From assembly GCA_019636795.1 (NCBI GenBank), contig JAHBWW010000002.1:1-64000 (forward strand): 64,000 bases of DNA. The letters are read 5' to 3'. Source of the DNA: Phycisphaeraceae bacterium (GTDB lineage: Bacteria > Planctomycetota > Phycisphaerae > Phycisphaerales > UBA1924). The stretch's first letter is position 1. Each line of letters opens with the position of its first letter. This document shows, piece by piece, positions 52,105 to 59,942 of the stretch. The position numbers were made by a program, and so were the translations under genes. The notes below the pieces were generated by a model. The model was given only the letters and a program-made list of their open reading frames with translations, had not been told where the DNA came from and ran no database searches.

Positions 52105-53027
52105 ACCCATGGCAGCGCATGGACCAAGTGGCCAACACCCTCACGCGCAGTCCTGCGGAACGAGCTGTATTGCTCGCCGCATTGCGTTGGGCAAACAAGG
52201 ATGGAGAGCTTTGGCCTTCTGTGGAGTCCTGGGCAAAGATGGCTGGGCTGACTGAGCGTGGACTCAGAAAAGTTCTGAAGCGTCTCGTGGAGCGCGGACT
52301 GCTGGAGGTCGTTGGCACATCGATGGGTGGCCGCGGCAAGACGAACCGGTATCGGATCGTCTGCTTCGACAAGGCTGAGGTCAACCCTGAACGGGATTCA
52401 GGGTTGACCCCTGTGCCTCACAACATCAAACCCGGAACCGCGAGGCCAACAACCCTGAACGCAACGACACAAAACCCTGAACGGCGTTCAGGGGAACCAT
52501 CCATCCATCTCCCAGATGAACAACCAGACGAACCATCCACAACGCACACGATCGCAAAGCCGCCCAACGGAGTTGGTGAGGATGCACGCGCTGGCGCTGG
52601 GATGGGTGGATGGGTTGGACAGGCAGACCACGGAACGCGGTTGCGGTTGGATCGCAAGGAAGCAGGTGACTTTGGTCAGACGGAGCCGCCAGACGTACGG
52701 AGGCTGCTCGAACAGGCTGGCGTGAGGGGGCCAAACCTCGACATTTTAGCGAATGCAGCGGGCATCACGGCGCGTGTGGTCGAGGAAGAAACTCGGTCAT
52801 TGAGATCGGACCGCAACGTGCGGAATCTCCCCGCGGTGCTGGTCAAGCGGCTAGCTGCACGGGCGGGGATCAAACTCGCCGGGCGGCCACCATTGTCTAA
52901 GCAGGATCAGGCGAGCATCGCAAGACTAGAACAGTTGCGGAGATCGCATGGGGAGCAACGCGCACGCGACGCCAGCATTGGCGAAGCGGTGTGTGAAGTC
53001 ACGACCCGCTTGATCAGACCCGCATAG
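52101..53027 (+). CDS. Helix-turn-helix replication-initiator-like protein
   Basis: 308 aa from ATG 52101. Residues 1-75 form a winged helix of the HTH_36 type ('LLAALRWANKDGELWPSVESWAKMAGLTERGLRKVLKRLVERGLLEVV'), common in plasmid and phage replication or control proteins. Residues 95-140 are encoded by DNA holding palindromic AACCCTGAACG repeats. A low-complexity linker follows, and the last 90 residues are helical and basic. Embedded repeats inside an initiator-like gene are typical of origins where the protein binds its own coding DNA. Replication function is inferred, since there is no catalytic motif. Confidence 0.6.
   Translation: MNPWQRMDQVANTLTRSPAERAVLLAALRWANKDGELWPSVESWAKMAGLTERGLRKVLKRLVERGLLEVVGTSMGGRGKTNRYRIVCFDKAEVNPERDSGLTPVPHNIKPGTARPTTLNATTQNPERRSGEPSIHLPDEQPDEPSTTHTIAKPPNGVGEDARAGAGMGGWVGQADHGTRLRLDRKEAGDFGQTEPPDVRRLLEQAGVRGPNLDILANAAGITARVVEEETRSLRSDRNVRNLPAVLVKRLAARAGIKLAGRPPLSKQDQASIARLEQLRRSHGEQRARDASIGEAVCEVTTRLIRPA
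52381..52493 (+). repeat. Iteron-like palindromic repeats inside the HTH gene
   Basis: AACCCTGAACG occurs at 52383, 52451 and 52473. The first copy is part of a perfect inverted repeat with 11-bp arms (TCAACCCTGAA / TTCAGGGTTGA, 5-base spacer, 52381-52407). The third has 8-bp arms (CCCTGAAC / GTTCAGGG, 3-base spacer, 52475-52493). They lie in frame in the gene and translate to repeated NPERxSG. Confidence 0.85.
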
Positions 53028-53053
53028 CACCAGAATCGGAGGACAAAATGCTC

Positions 53054-53082
53054 TTGACATCACTAACGCCAAGCGTTATGAT
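53054..53082 (+). promoter_or_regulatory. HigBA promoter with operator in the spacer
   Basis: TTGACA (53054-53059), a 17-bp spacer and TATGAT (53077-53082) make a near-consensus promoter. The inverted repeat TAACGC-CAA-GCGTTA (53064-53078) fills the spacer, ideal for repression by HigA. The toxin ATG at 53090 is seven bases past the -10, so the message should be leaderless. Confidence 0.8.
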
Positions 53083-53089
53083 ACACTTC

Positions 53090-53371
53090 ATGATCGCCAG
53101 TTTCGCCGATCGCAACGCCGAAGCCCTGTTCCGACGCGAGCGAATCGCCCGGATGGATGCCCGACTCCAGCGTGTCGCACTGCGAAAACTGGTCATGCTC
53201 GATGCGGCGGCAACGCTGGATGATCTGCGCATTCCGCCCGGTAACCGACTCGAAGCGCTCAAGGGCGAACGCAAAGGACAGCACTCCATCCGAATCAACG
53301 ATCAATGGCGGATCGTCTTCGAGTGGAAAAACAACGCGGCGCACAACGTCGCAATCGTGGACTACCACTGA
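53090..53371 (+). CDS. higB: HigB-type (RelE superfamily) mRNA interferase toxin
   Basis: 93 aa from ATG 53090, the usual HigB length; the open frame upstream overlaps the promoter and is rejected. 'MIASFADRNAEALFRRERI' opens the family, and 'LRIPPGNRLEALKGERKGQHSIRINDQWRIVFEW' carries the conserved basic and aromatic residues used in ribosome-dependent mRNA cleavage. The toxin precedes the antitoxin by 10 bases, the reversed order typical of hig loci. It probably stabilises the island as an addiction module. Confidence 0.92.
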   Translation: MIASFADRNAEALFRRERIARMDARLQRVALRKLVMLDAAATLDDLRIPPGNRLEALKGERKGQHSIRINDQWRIVFEWKNNAAHNVAIVDYH

Positions 53372-53381
53372 GGATTCATCA

Positions 53382-53681
53382 ATGGCCAAGCGACACAAGC
53401 CCATTCATCCCGGCGAAATCCTGAACGCGGAGTTTCTCGAACCGCTAGGTCTGTCGCAGTATCGACTTGCCCAGCAAACCGGGATGCCCGCCGATCGCAT
53501 CGCCCGGCTGGTCAAGGGGACGCGAGCGTTCACGGCGGATACGGCCCTGCGGCTGGCCAGATTCTTCGGTACAAGCCCCGAGTTTTGGATGAACCTGCAG
53601 GCCCGCTACGACCTTGAAACTGCAATTGACGAACGCGGACGGGACATCGAACAGCAAGTCAAGCCGATGGATGCGGCGTGA
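53382..53681 (+). CDS. higA: HigA-type XRE antitoxin
   Basis: 99 aa. 'HPGEILNAEFLEPLGLSQYRLAQQTGMPADRIARLVKGTRAFTADTALRLARFFGTSPEFWMNLQARYDLE' is the XRE/VapI helix-turn-helix of HigA, which binds HigB and represses the promoter through the palindrome at 53064-53078. GAGGATTC supplies the ribosome site. The integrase gene begins 18 bases later, so some integrase mRNA may come from the hig promoter. Confidence 0.93.
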   Translation: MAKRHKPIHPGEILNAEFLEPLGLSQYRLAQQTGMPADRIARLVKGTRAFTADTALRLARFFGTSPEFWMNLQARYDLETAIDERGRDIEQQVKPMDAA

Positions 53682-53698
53682 AACGAAGGGAATAGCAC

Positions 53699-55009
53699 AT
53701 GGCAAGCATCGGACGCGAAGGCACGAAGGGCGAACTCAAACGCATCATCTTCCGCGACGCGAGCGGCAAGCAGAAAACCCTGAGGCTCGGCCCATGCTCC
53801 GAGAAGGCGGCCCAAAGCGCACTGGCCGGATTCGAGCGGGTGCTCGAAGCCCATCGCATCGGATCGACGATCCACCCCGATGGCGTGCGATGGCTCGAAG
53901 CAATCGACGATCGGCTGCATGAACGAGTCGCAAGGCTGGGGCTGTGCGAACCCCGCAAGGCGGCCGAAGCGTTGACGCTGGGCGGGATGCTGACGAAGTT
54001 CTTTGCGGGGGTGGACGTGAAGCCCGCGACGCTGGTCCGCATGAAACAGGCAGAGGCCGCTCTGCTGGAGCACTTCGGCGAAGATCGTGAACTCTCGAAG
54101 ATTGCCGGAGCCGATGCCGAGAAATGGCGTGCGGGCTTGAAGGCTGCTGAGTATGCCGATGCGACGATCAGCCGAACCGTTCTGTACGCGCGGCAGTTCT
54201 GGCGGTGGGGAATCAAGCGCGAACTTGTGCAACGCAACCCATTCGACGACGTGAAAGCGGGGTCGCAAGTCAACGCGAAGCGTTCTGTCTTCATCAGTCA
54301 GGAAGTCATCCAGAAGATAATCGACGCAGCCCCCGATGCCGAGTGGCGGCTGCTGATTGCACTTTCCAGATTCGGCGGCTTGCGGGTTCCGAGTGAAGCT
54401 CTGGCCCTCACGTGGAACGACGTGGACTGGTCACACAATCGGCTGACGGTGCGATCATCGAAGACTGAGCATCACGAAGGGCGGGCAACGCGGCATGTTC
54501 CAATCTTCCCCGAGATTCGAGAGCACTTGCAGGCGGTGTACGACGCGGCCCCCGAGGGATCGGTCTACGTCATCGGGCGGTATCGGGTGGGGTCCAACCT
54601 GAATCCGCACTTCCGACGGATCATCACGAGAGCGGGTGTCACCCCATGGCCCCGGACGTGGCACAATCTGCGGGCGAGCCGACAAACAGAACTTGCAGCG
54701 ACATTCCCCTTGCACACTGTCTGCGCGTGGATCGGCAACACGAAGGCGATTGCGGCGGGGCACTACCTGCAAGTCACGGATGCGGATTGGACACGGGCAA
54801 CAGGCGGGATCGAGGCGGCATCAAATCCGGCAACACACACGCCCCCAAGCGCGCGCACCGACACACACGTCGAAGCGGAAAACCCTGAAAATCCTGCGGT
54901 TTTGGTAGTGGGTGGTATCGTGTGTGACATACCTAACAACTACCTAATGGGCAGAGCCGGACTTGAACCGGCGACACCCGCATTTTCAGTGCGGTGCTCT
55001 ACCAACTGA
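53699..55009 (+). CDS. Tyrosine recombinase/integrase, reading into the tRNA
   Basis: 436 aa as it stands. Residues 85-175 are an SAM-like core-binding domain. The catalytic set is visible: Arg in 'SRFGGLRVPSE' near 228, Lys in 'VRSSKTEHHEG' near 257, HxxR in 'TWHNLRAS' near 321, and Tyr in 'AAGHYLQVT' near 357, with His/Trp 'HTVCAWIG' before it. The last 20 residues (MGRAGLEPATPAFSVRCSTN) come from the att site and tRNA-Phe read in antisense. In a circular form the frame would instead continue into the tail at 22519-22739. It inserts and, with a Xis-like partner, removes the island. Confidence 0.93.
   Translation: MASIGREGTKGELKRIIFRDASGKQKTLRLGPCSEKAAQSALAGFERVLEAHRIGSTIHPDGVRWLEAIDDRLHERVARLGLCEPRKAAEALTLGGMLTKFFAGVDVKPATLVRMKQAEAALLEHFGEDRELSKIAGADAEKWRAGLKAAEYADATISRTVLYARQFWRWGIKRELVQRNPFDDVKAGSQVNAKRSVFISQEVIQKIIDAAPDAEWRLLIALSRFGGLRVPSEALALTWNDVDWSHNRLTVRSSKTEHHEGRATRHVPIFPEIREHLQAVYDAAPEGSVYVIGRYRVGSNLNPHFRRIITRAGVTPWPRTWHNLRASRQTELAATFPLHTVCAWIGNTKAIAAGHYLQVTDADWTRATGGIEAASNPATHTPPSARTDTHVEAENPENPAVLVVGGIVCDIPNNYLMGRAGLEPATPAFSVRCSTN
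54945..54968 (-). repeat. Right attachment site (24 bp, tRNA-Phe 3' end)
   Basis: Identical over 24 bases to 22495-22518. It covers the 3' part of the tRNA plus the next four bases, the classic target of tyrosine integrases. Confidence 0.93.
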
Positions 55010-55020
55010 GCTATCTGCCC
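54948..55020 (-). tRNA. tRNA-Phe (anticodon GAA)
   Basis: 73 nt that fold into a complete cloverleaf: acceptor GGGCAGA/TCTGCCC with discriminator A, D arm GCTC..GAGC, anticodon arm CCGCA/TGCGG with loop CTGAAAA giving anticodon GAA, variable loop GTGTC and T arm GCCGG-TTCAAGT-CCGGC. CCA is not encoded. The island integrated at its 3' end and left it intact at this junction. Confidence 0.98.
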
Positions 55021-55137
55021 GGATTGTCAAACCCGCCCCCTCGGGCGAGTCACAAGAGTATGCCCTTCGATGCCCGCGTCAAATCAAACGGCGCAAGGCG
55101 GCGGTTGACACGCCCTGACGTTCTACCATGCCTATCC

Positions 55138-55977
55138 ATGACCGCCGCAAGCCGCATGCCTGATCATCCCGCCCCGCCACTTGTTTGCGTTCGCGATCTG
55201 GTTACGCACTTTCCGGTGCGTTCAGGTCTTTTCGCCCGAGTGACCGACCATGTGCGCGCGGTTGATGGCGTGTCGTTCGACATTGCGCCAGGGGAAACCC
55301 TCGGGCTGGTTGGGGAGTCAGGCTGTGGCAAGACCACCGTCGGCCGCACGATTCTCGGACTTGTGCGTGCCGCATCGGGCAGCGTCATGTTCGAGGGAAG
55401 CGATGTGCTGGGGGCTCGAGGCCGCGAGCTGCGCGAACACCGCAAGAACATGCAAATCATCTTTCAGGACCCCGCTGGCAGCCTCAATCCGCGCATGCGC
55501 GTGTGGCAGATTGTGACTGAGCCTTTGCGTATCTTCGGTCTTGCGCGCACACGCTCCGACCTTCGCGCCCGCGCCGCAACGCTTCTGGATCGCTGCGGAA
55601 TGCCTTCGAGCGTGATCGACCGCTATCCGCACGAGTTCAGTGGCGGGCAGCGGCAACGCATCGGCATCGCCCGCGCGCTTTCGATCAACCCGCACTTCAT
55701 CATCTGCGATGAACCGACGAGTGCTCTTGATGTTTCTGTTCAAGCCCAGATCATCAACCTGCTCAAGGATCTCCAGCGTGATCTGCATCTGAGCTACCTG
55801 TTCATCAGCCACGACATGGCAGTCATCGGACACATGTGCTCGCGAATCGCAGTCATGAAAGCGGGCAAGATCGTAGAAGTTGGAGCGCGCGAACAGATTA
55901 TCCATGACCCGCAGCACGAGTACACCAAAACGCTGCTGGCCGCGGTGCCCAGGCCAGTGCCGCGGCGCGCGGGATAA
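55138..55977 (+). CDS. Oligopeptide/dipeptide ABC transporter ATP-binding protein (OppF/DppF type)
   Basis: 279 aa from ATG 55138; ATG 55156 is an alternative. Walker A 'GESGCGKTT' near residue 60, Q-loop 'IIFQDPAGSLNPRM' near 108, signature 'EFSGGQRQRIGIARAL' near 165, Walker B 'FIICDEPTSALDVSVQAQ' near 185 and H-loop 'LFISHDMAVIGHM' near 217 are all intact. The 'QDP..SLNPR' and 'PTSALDVSVQAQ' wording is specific to OppF/DppF. It powers peptide uptake at the inner membrane. Other subunits are not adjacent, and the C-terminal tail usual in OppF is short. Confidence 0.93.
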   Translation: MTAASRMPDHPAPPLVCVRDLVTHFPVRSGLFARVTDHVRAVDGVSFDIAPGETLGLVGESGCGKTTVGRTILGLVRAASGSVMFEGSDVLGARGRELREHRKNMQIIFQDPAGSLNPRMRVWQIVTEPLRIFGLARTRSDLRARAATLLDRCGMPSSVIDRYPHEFSGGQRQRIGIARALSINPHFIICDEPTSALDVSVQAQIINLLKDLQRDLHLSYLFISHDMAVIGHMCSRIAVMKAGKIVEVGAREQIIHDPQHEYTKTLLAAVPRPVPRRAG

Positions 55978-55990
55978 GGTTGACGCGAGA

Positions 55991-57349
55991 TCACCCGCAT
56001 CCGGCGGAGAACGACGCCAGAAATGCCTGCACATCGAAGAAGTCGAAGATGCCATCGCCGTTGAAGTCGGCCGAACTATCGTCGTCACTGAATGCCGCCA
56101 GGAACGCCTGAACATCGAAGAAGTCAACCACCTTGTCGCCGTTGAAGTCACCGCCGCAAGTTACGGTGAGAGCGAGTCTGGCAATCGAGCGTGAACCACC
56201 ATCGCGCCCGGATCTGGCCGCGACGATAACCGTGCTTTGGCCGAGCGTAGCCTCGGGCGGAAGGACAACTCGCACGACAGCTTTGCCCGAAGCATTGATC
56301 GCCAGCGGTCCCACACCCGCAGGCTCGAACGCGACCGGCCAAGGGGACTCGACGACTTCGAGCGTCAACGTCATCACATCCGGCCCGCGATTGAAAACAT
56401 CAATCGGGATTGTGACAGTTGCGCCTGCTCGCACACTGAGGTTTGCTTCAGCAGGGGAGATCTCGCTGTCCGCCTCGCCTGTGGTCACAATGCGCGGGTC
56501 GGACTGTGCTTCATCGAACCAGACTGCGCGCCATGCATTCTGGTCGCCCTTGAGGTACAGATTGAAGAATTCGGTGAGCAGGCGTCGCGTGAAGCGCAAT
56601 TGATCGCCTCGCGTCATGCTTCCGGTGTCACAGCCGAACCCCTGCGAGTCGATGAACCCGCAATGAAACCCGCCCTGCAGGTTCACAAACTGCCGAGCAC
56701 GTGCCGAGTTGTTGTACATCTGGATGGTCGTTGCGGGCGTAACGATTGTGTCCGATGAACCCACAATGTGCCGCACAGGAACAAAGAATGCGCTCGATGC
56801 CGCAATGCTCGATGGATTGGTATTCGCAGCTGCAAGTGGCGCAATCGCCCGCACTCGTGGATCGCTCGCAGCCAGAATCGATGCGCCGCCTCCCATCGAG
56901 TGACCACTGAGCCCGAACGCTGCGGTATCGACAAGTCCTTCGAGAAACCCTCCCGGAAGCGTGTTCTGCTGCTCAAGATAGGTCAGGCTGAGGAGCAGAT
57001 CGGCGGCGAAATTCGCGTGGCTCGGGAAGAGGCCTCCCTCCGAGTTGGTCGCGATGACGAGATAGCCATGCGACGCGAGATGCAAAAGCGTGGATTGATA
57101 GTTGGACACCGCCTGCACAAATCCATGTCCGAAACTGATTCCAGGGTAAGGCCCGCCCGATCCGTCGATCGCCGCGTTCTCCCCTGCGACCAACGCCGGA
57201 TAAAACAGCCTGGCGGTAAAAGTCGAGCCGTTTGCCCGCGTCACACTGACCTGCCTGTAGCCCGCAGCAAATGTCCCCGGTTCGCCAAGGTCTGCCCTCA
57301 CTTGCCCAAGACACGCCGCAAGAAATCCCATCACGAGCCACAATCGCAT
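55991..57349 (-). CDS. Secreted PETase/dienelactone-hydrolase-like enzyme with two dockerin-like repeats
   Basis: 452 aa from ATG 57349 (GGGGGAG just upstream; the adjacent ATG at 57352 is possible). Residues 1-19 are a signal peptide. The hydrolase domain (20-280) has nucleophile Ser151 in GHSMGGG, Asp200 in 'GSSDTIVTP' and His229 in 'GGFHCGF', the pattern of cutinase-like polyester hydrolases and chlorophyllase/dienelactone relatives. Residues 300-395 look like an Ig-like domain. The end holds two DFNGD..DFFDVQAFLA repeats. The true substrate, an ester, lipid or polyester, is not determinable. It converges on the OppF gene with a 13-base gap. Confidence 0.82.
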   Translation of the reverse strand: MRLWLVMGFLAACLGQVRADLGEPGTFAAGYRQVSVTRANGSTFTARLFYPALVAGENAAIDGSGGPYPGISFGHGFVQAVSNYQSTLLHLASHGYLVIATNSEGGLFPSHANFAADLLLSLTYLEQQNTLPGGFLEGLVDTAAFGLSGHSMGGGASILAASDPRVRAIAPLAAANTNPSSIAASSAFFVPVRHIVGSSDTIVTPATTIQMYNNSARARQFVNLQGGFHCGFIDSQGFGCDTGSMTRGDQLRFTRRLLTEFFNLYLKGDQNAWRAVWFDEAQSDPRIVTTGEADSEISPAEANLSVRAGATVTIPIDVFNRGPDVMTLTLEVVESPWPVAFEPAGVGPLAINASGKAVVRVVLPPEATLGQSTVIVAARSGRDGGSRSIARLALTVTCGGDFNGDKVVDFFDVQAFLAAFSDDDSSADFNGDGIFDFFDVQAFLASFSAGCG

Positions 57350-57611
57350 CATTCTCCCCCTTCGGCTGCAGATCGGCCAGTGCATGCCCGTCGACCTTTG
57401 CGGTTTAGCAATGCCCAGTACACACACAATTCTACAGAGCTGGTTGCTTACCACAGGCATATTCGCCCCTGTATGGCCGACCGATGCATCGTGAGGCAGT
57501 GTCAAAACCGCCGCAGTGTGGCTAAGGTTGTGACCCGGCGCGTGCGGCCCGAAGCCGCAGCATACCCGGGTGGCACGCAAACCCAGATCCTCGAAAGGTG
57601 GACCCAACGCC

Positions 57612-57929
57612 ATGGCAGAGAACCAAGGTCAGCAGATTCAGCTCCGCATCGACGAATCCAAAATGCATAGCACTTATGCGAACACCATCCGCACTTCGAC
57701 CACGATGGACGAAGTGATCATGGACTTCGGGCTGAACATCCCGATGCAGATGCCCAATCAGCCCCCGACCGTGGTGTTCACGGTGGGCAGCCGCATCGTG
57801 ATGAACTGGGCCGGCGCGAAGCGCCTGGCGATGAGCCTGGGCCAGCTGATTCGTCAGTATGAAGAGCAGAACGGCGAAATCCAGATTCAGCGTCCGGCTG
57901 CACCGCCCGCGGGTGGCCAGAACGGCTAA
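57612..57929 (+). CDS. DUF3467 protein
   Basis: 105 aa. 'IQLRIDESKMHSTYANTIRTSTTMDEVIMDFGLNIP' and 'VVFTVGSRIVMNWAGAKRLAMSLGQLIRQYEEQNGEI' match the DUF3467 family, small cytoplasmic proteins without known function that are common in planctomycetes. It is a plain start, with no operon partner within 100 bases. Confidence 0.88.
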   Translation: MAENQGQQIQLRIDESKMHSTYANTIRTSTTMDEVIMDFGLNIPMQMPNQPPTVVFTVGSRIVMNWAGAKRLAMSLGQLIRQYEEQNGEIQIQRPAAPPAGGQNG

Positions 57930-58046
57930 TCGGCCGAATACCGGAAAAGACCCTCGGTGTCGCCACGCAGGAATCTTCACGCAGATTCGGCGGAAACGCT
58001 GAGGGTGCGCATCCTGACCAACTGAACCGGTACGTTGGAGAACTGC

Positions 58047-59036
58047 ATGACGATTGTCCCACCGGACCTTTCTACCGAAATCGAGCGTCAGGCCGAGGTC
58101 ATGACGCGTATGACAGACGCTGTCGCCACAGTTGTCGTAGGACAGCGGGCCATGATCGAGCGCCTGCTGATCGGGCTGCTCACCGGTGGCCATGTGTTGC
58201 TCGAAGGCGTGCCTGGATTGGCCAAGACTTTGACGGTCAGTTCACTTTCACGCGCGATCCACGCGTCCTTTTCACGCATCCAGTTCACGCCCGATCTTCT
58301 CCCGGCCGACCTCATCGGCACTCTTATCTATCGCCCCGATACCGGCGCATTCACCACGCGCAAAGGTCCAATCTTCGCGAACCTTGTTCTGGCCGATGAA
58401 ATCAATCGCGCGCCGGCCAAGGTGCAAAGCGCCCTCCTTCAGGCCATGCAGGAACGCCACGTCACGATCGGCGACACCACATATCCGATCGATGACCCCT
58501 TCCTGGTGCTCGCGACCCAGAACCCCATCGAGCAGGAAGGCACATATCCGCTTCCCGAAGCACAACTCGATCGCTTCATGCTCAAGGTTCATGTGGGATA
58601 CCCGACCCGCGAAGAAGAGCGCGTGATCGTCGATCGCATGGCATCGAGCGCTCCGGCACTCTCGATCGAACCTGTCATCACGCTTGACGAAATCCGCCAA
58701 GCACGCAAACTCGTCAATCAGGTCGTCATCGCCGACGCGATCAAGGATTACATCGTCGATGTGGTTCATGCGACGCGCGAGCCTCGCGTGATCGACGATG
58801 CCCTCGCCCGTCTGATCGAGTACGGCGCTTCGCCCCGCGCTTCGATCGCACTGGCGCTCGCGTCGCGAGCACGGGCGTTTCTTTCGGGCCGCGGGTTCGT
58901 CACGCCCAGCGACGTCAAGAACGTCGGGCTCGATGTCCTGCGTCACCGCGTTCTGGTCAGTTACGAAGCCGAAGCCGAGAACGTGACTTCAGACCAGATC
59001 CTTCGTCGCATCTTCGACCACGTCGCTGTTCCATAG
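58047..59036 (+). CDS. MoxR-family AAA+ ATPase
   Basis: 329 aa from ATG 58047 with TTGGAG upstream. Walker A 'EGVPGLAKT' near residue 51, Walker B 'LVLADEINRAPAKVQSALLQAM' near 115 and sensor 1 'LATQNP' near 157 are in place. MoxR ATPases act as chaperones for VWA-domain partners. It opens a six-gene cluster with DUF58 and VWA proteins, the Bat-type arrangement, and the next gene starts 15 bases later. The role in envelope or stress homeostasis is inferred from relatives. Confidence 0.92.
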   Translation: MTIVPPDLSTEIERQAEVMTRMTDAVATVVVGQRAMIERLLIGLLTGGHVLLEGVPGLAKTLTVSSLSRAIHASFSRIQFTPDLLPADLIGTLIYRPDTGAFTTRKGPIFANLVLADEINRAPAKVQSALLQAMQERHVTIGDTTYPIDDPFLVLATQNPIEQEGTYPLPEAQLDRFMLKVHVGYPTREEERVIVDRMASSAPALSIEPVITLDEIRQARKLVNQVVIADAIKDYIVDVVHATREPRVIDDALARLIEYGASPRASIALALASRARAFLSGRGFVTPSDVKNVGLDVLRHRVLVSYEAEAENVTSDQILRRIFDHVAVP

Positions 59037-59051
59037 GTGGGGATCAGAGGC

Positions 59052-59942
59052 ATGTTGACCGAAGAACTCATGCGGGAAGTGCGCCGGCTTGAGATCCATG
59101 CCAAAAGGCGGGTCGATGATCTGCTCACCGGTGAGTATCACGCCGCCTTCAAAGGGCAAGGCATCGAGTTTGCCGATGTGCGCGAGTATCAGCCCGGCGA
59201 CGACGTACGCCTCATCGATTGGAATGTGACGGCCCGCGCCGGCAAGCCATTCATCAAACGGTTCATCGAAGAGCGGCAACTCACGGTCATCCTGTGCGTG
59301 GATATCAGTGCTTCGACCGCCTTCGGCGCGGTTGGGCGCACCAAGGCTCGCCTGGCGGCCGAAATGGCGGCTGTGCTTTCGCTCGTCGCATCGCGCAACA
59401 ATGATCGTGTGGGCCTCATCACCTACGCCGACACGATCGAGTCGTTCCTTCCGCCCCGCAAGGGCCGTTCGACGTTGCTGCGCGTGATTCGCACCTGCCT
59501 CGACGCGCGACCGGCCGGCTCGGGCGCTGCCATGCGCGACGCGCTCGAACTCCTCCGCACGGTGGTACGCCAGCACGCCATCATCTTTCTCATCTCCGAC
59601 TTTCTTCTCGATGCCAGGGAGCTCGTGCCACTCAAGCGTTCGCTCCAGATGGCTTCGCACAGGCACGAAGTCATCGCGCTGCGCACCAGCGACCCGCGCG
59701 AGCTCGAACTGCCATCTGCGGGCCTGATGCGCTTCCGAGATCCTGAAACAGGCCAAAGCGTGCTGATCGACACTTCGAGCAGGTCTGTCCGCCGCAATTT
59801 TGAAGCCGCAACCACACGCCAGCGCGACACTGTGACGCACGCGCTGCGATCTGCCCGCGTTGACTGCATCGACGCTTCGACCGCCAGCGCGTTTGGCCGC
59901 GAACTAGCACGCTACTTCCGCCTGCGGGAGAAGCGACGATGA
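59052..59942 (+). CDS. DUF58 domain protein
   Basis: 296 aa from ATG 59052; a GTG at 59037 is possible. The DUF58 core 'GQGIEFADVREYQPGDDVRLIDWNVTARAGKPFIKRF' lies near residues 35-75, followed by a VWA-like fold with 'ILCVDISASTAFG', where the MIDAS-type D-x-S is retained. It is cytoplasmic, with no membrane segment. It overlaps the next gene by 4 bases and acts with the MoxR ATPase. Confidence 0.9.
   Translation: MLTEELMREVRRLEIHAKRRVDDLLTGEYHAAFKGQGIEFADVREYQPGDDVRLIDWNVTARAGKPFIKRFIEERQLTVILCVDISASTAFGAVGRTKARLAAEMAAVLSLVASRNNDRVGLITYADTIESFLPPRKGRSTLLRVIRTCLDARPAGSGAAMRDALELLRTVVRQHAIIFLISDFLLDARELVPLKRSLQMASHRHEVIALRTSDPRELELPSAGLMRFRDPETGQSVLIDTSSRSVRRNFEAATTRQRDTVTHALRSARVDCIDASTASAFGRELARYFRLREKRR

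Larger units (their letters stand above)
22495..54968. mobile_element. Integrated genomic island at tRNA-Phe carrying defence genes
   Basis: A 24-bp perfect direct repeat, the 3' end of tRNA-Phe, bounds about 32.5 kb. The intact tRNA and a tyrosine integrase sit at the right end, and a tRNA fragment marks the left. Inside are toxin-antitoxin pairs, several restriction- and abortive-infection-like genes, a reverse transcriptase, two excisionase-like HTH genes and an HTH gene with iteron-like repeats. Nearly all genes read rightward. No conjugation, capsid or portal genes are seen, so it is not a complete conjugative element or prophage; it could be a mobilisable or satellite-like island. Confidence 0.88.

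Noticed and set aside
54948-55009. Genuine protein coding across the tRNA as a functional integrase end
   Set aside because: The last 20 residues are only the antisense reading of att and tRNA-Phe; they are treated as a by-product of integration, not a conserved domain.
57930-58046. Terminator between DUF3467 and moxR
   Set aside because: ACCCTC and GAGGGT can pair, but the loop is long and no T-run follows.
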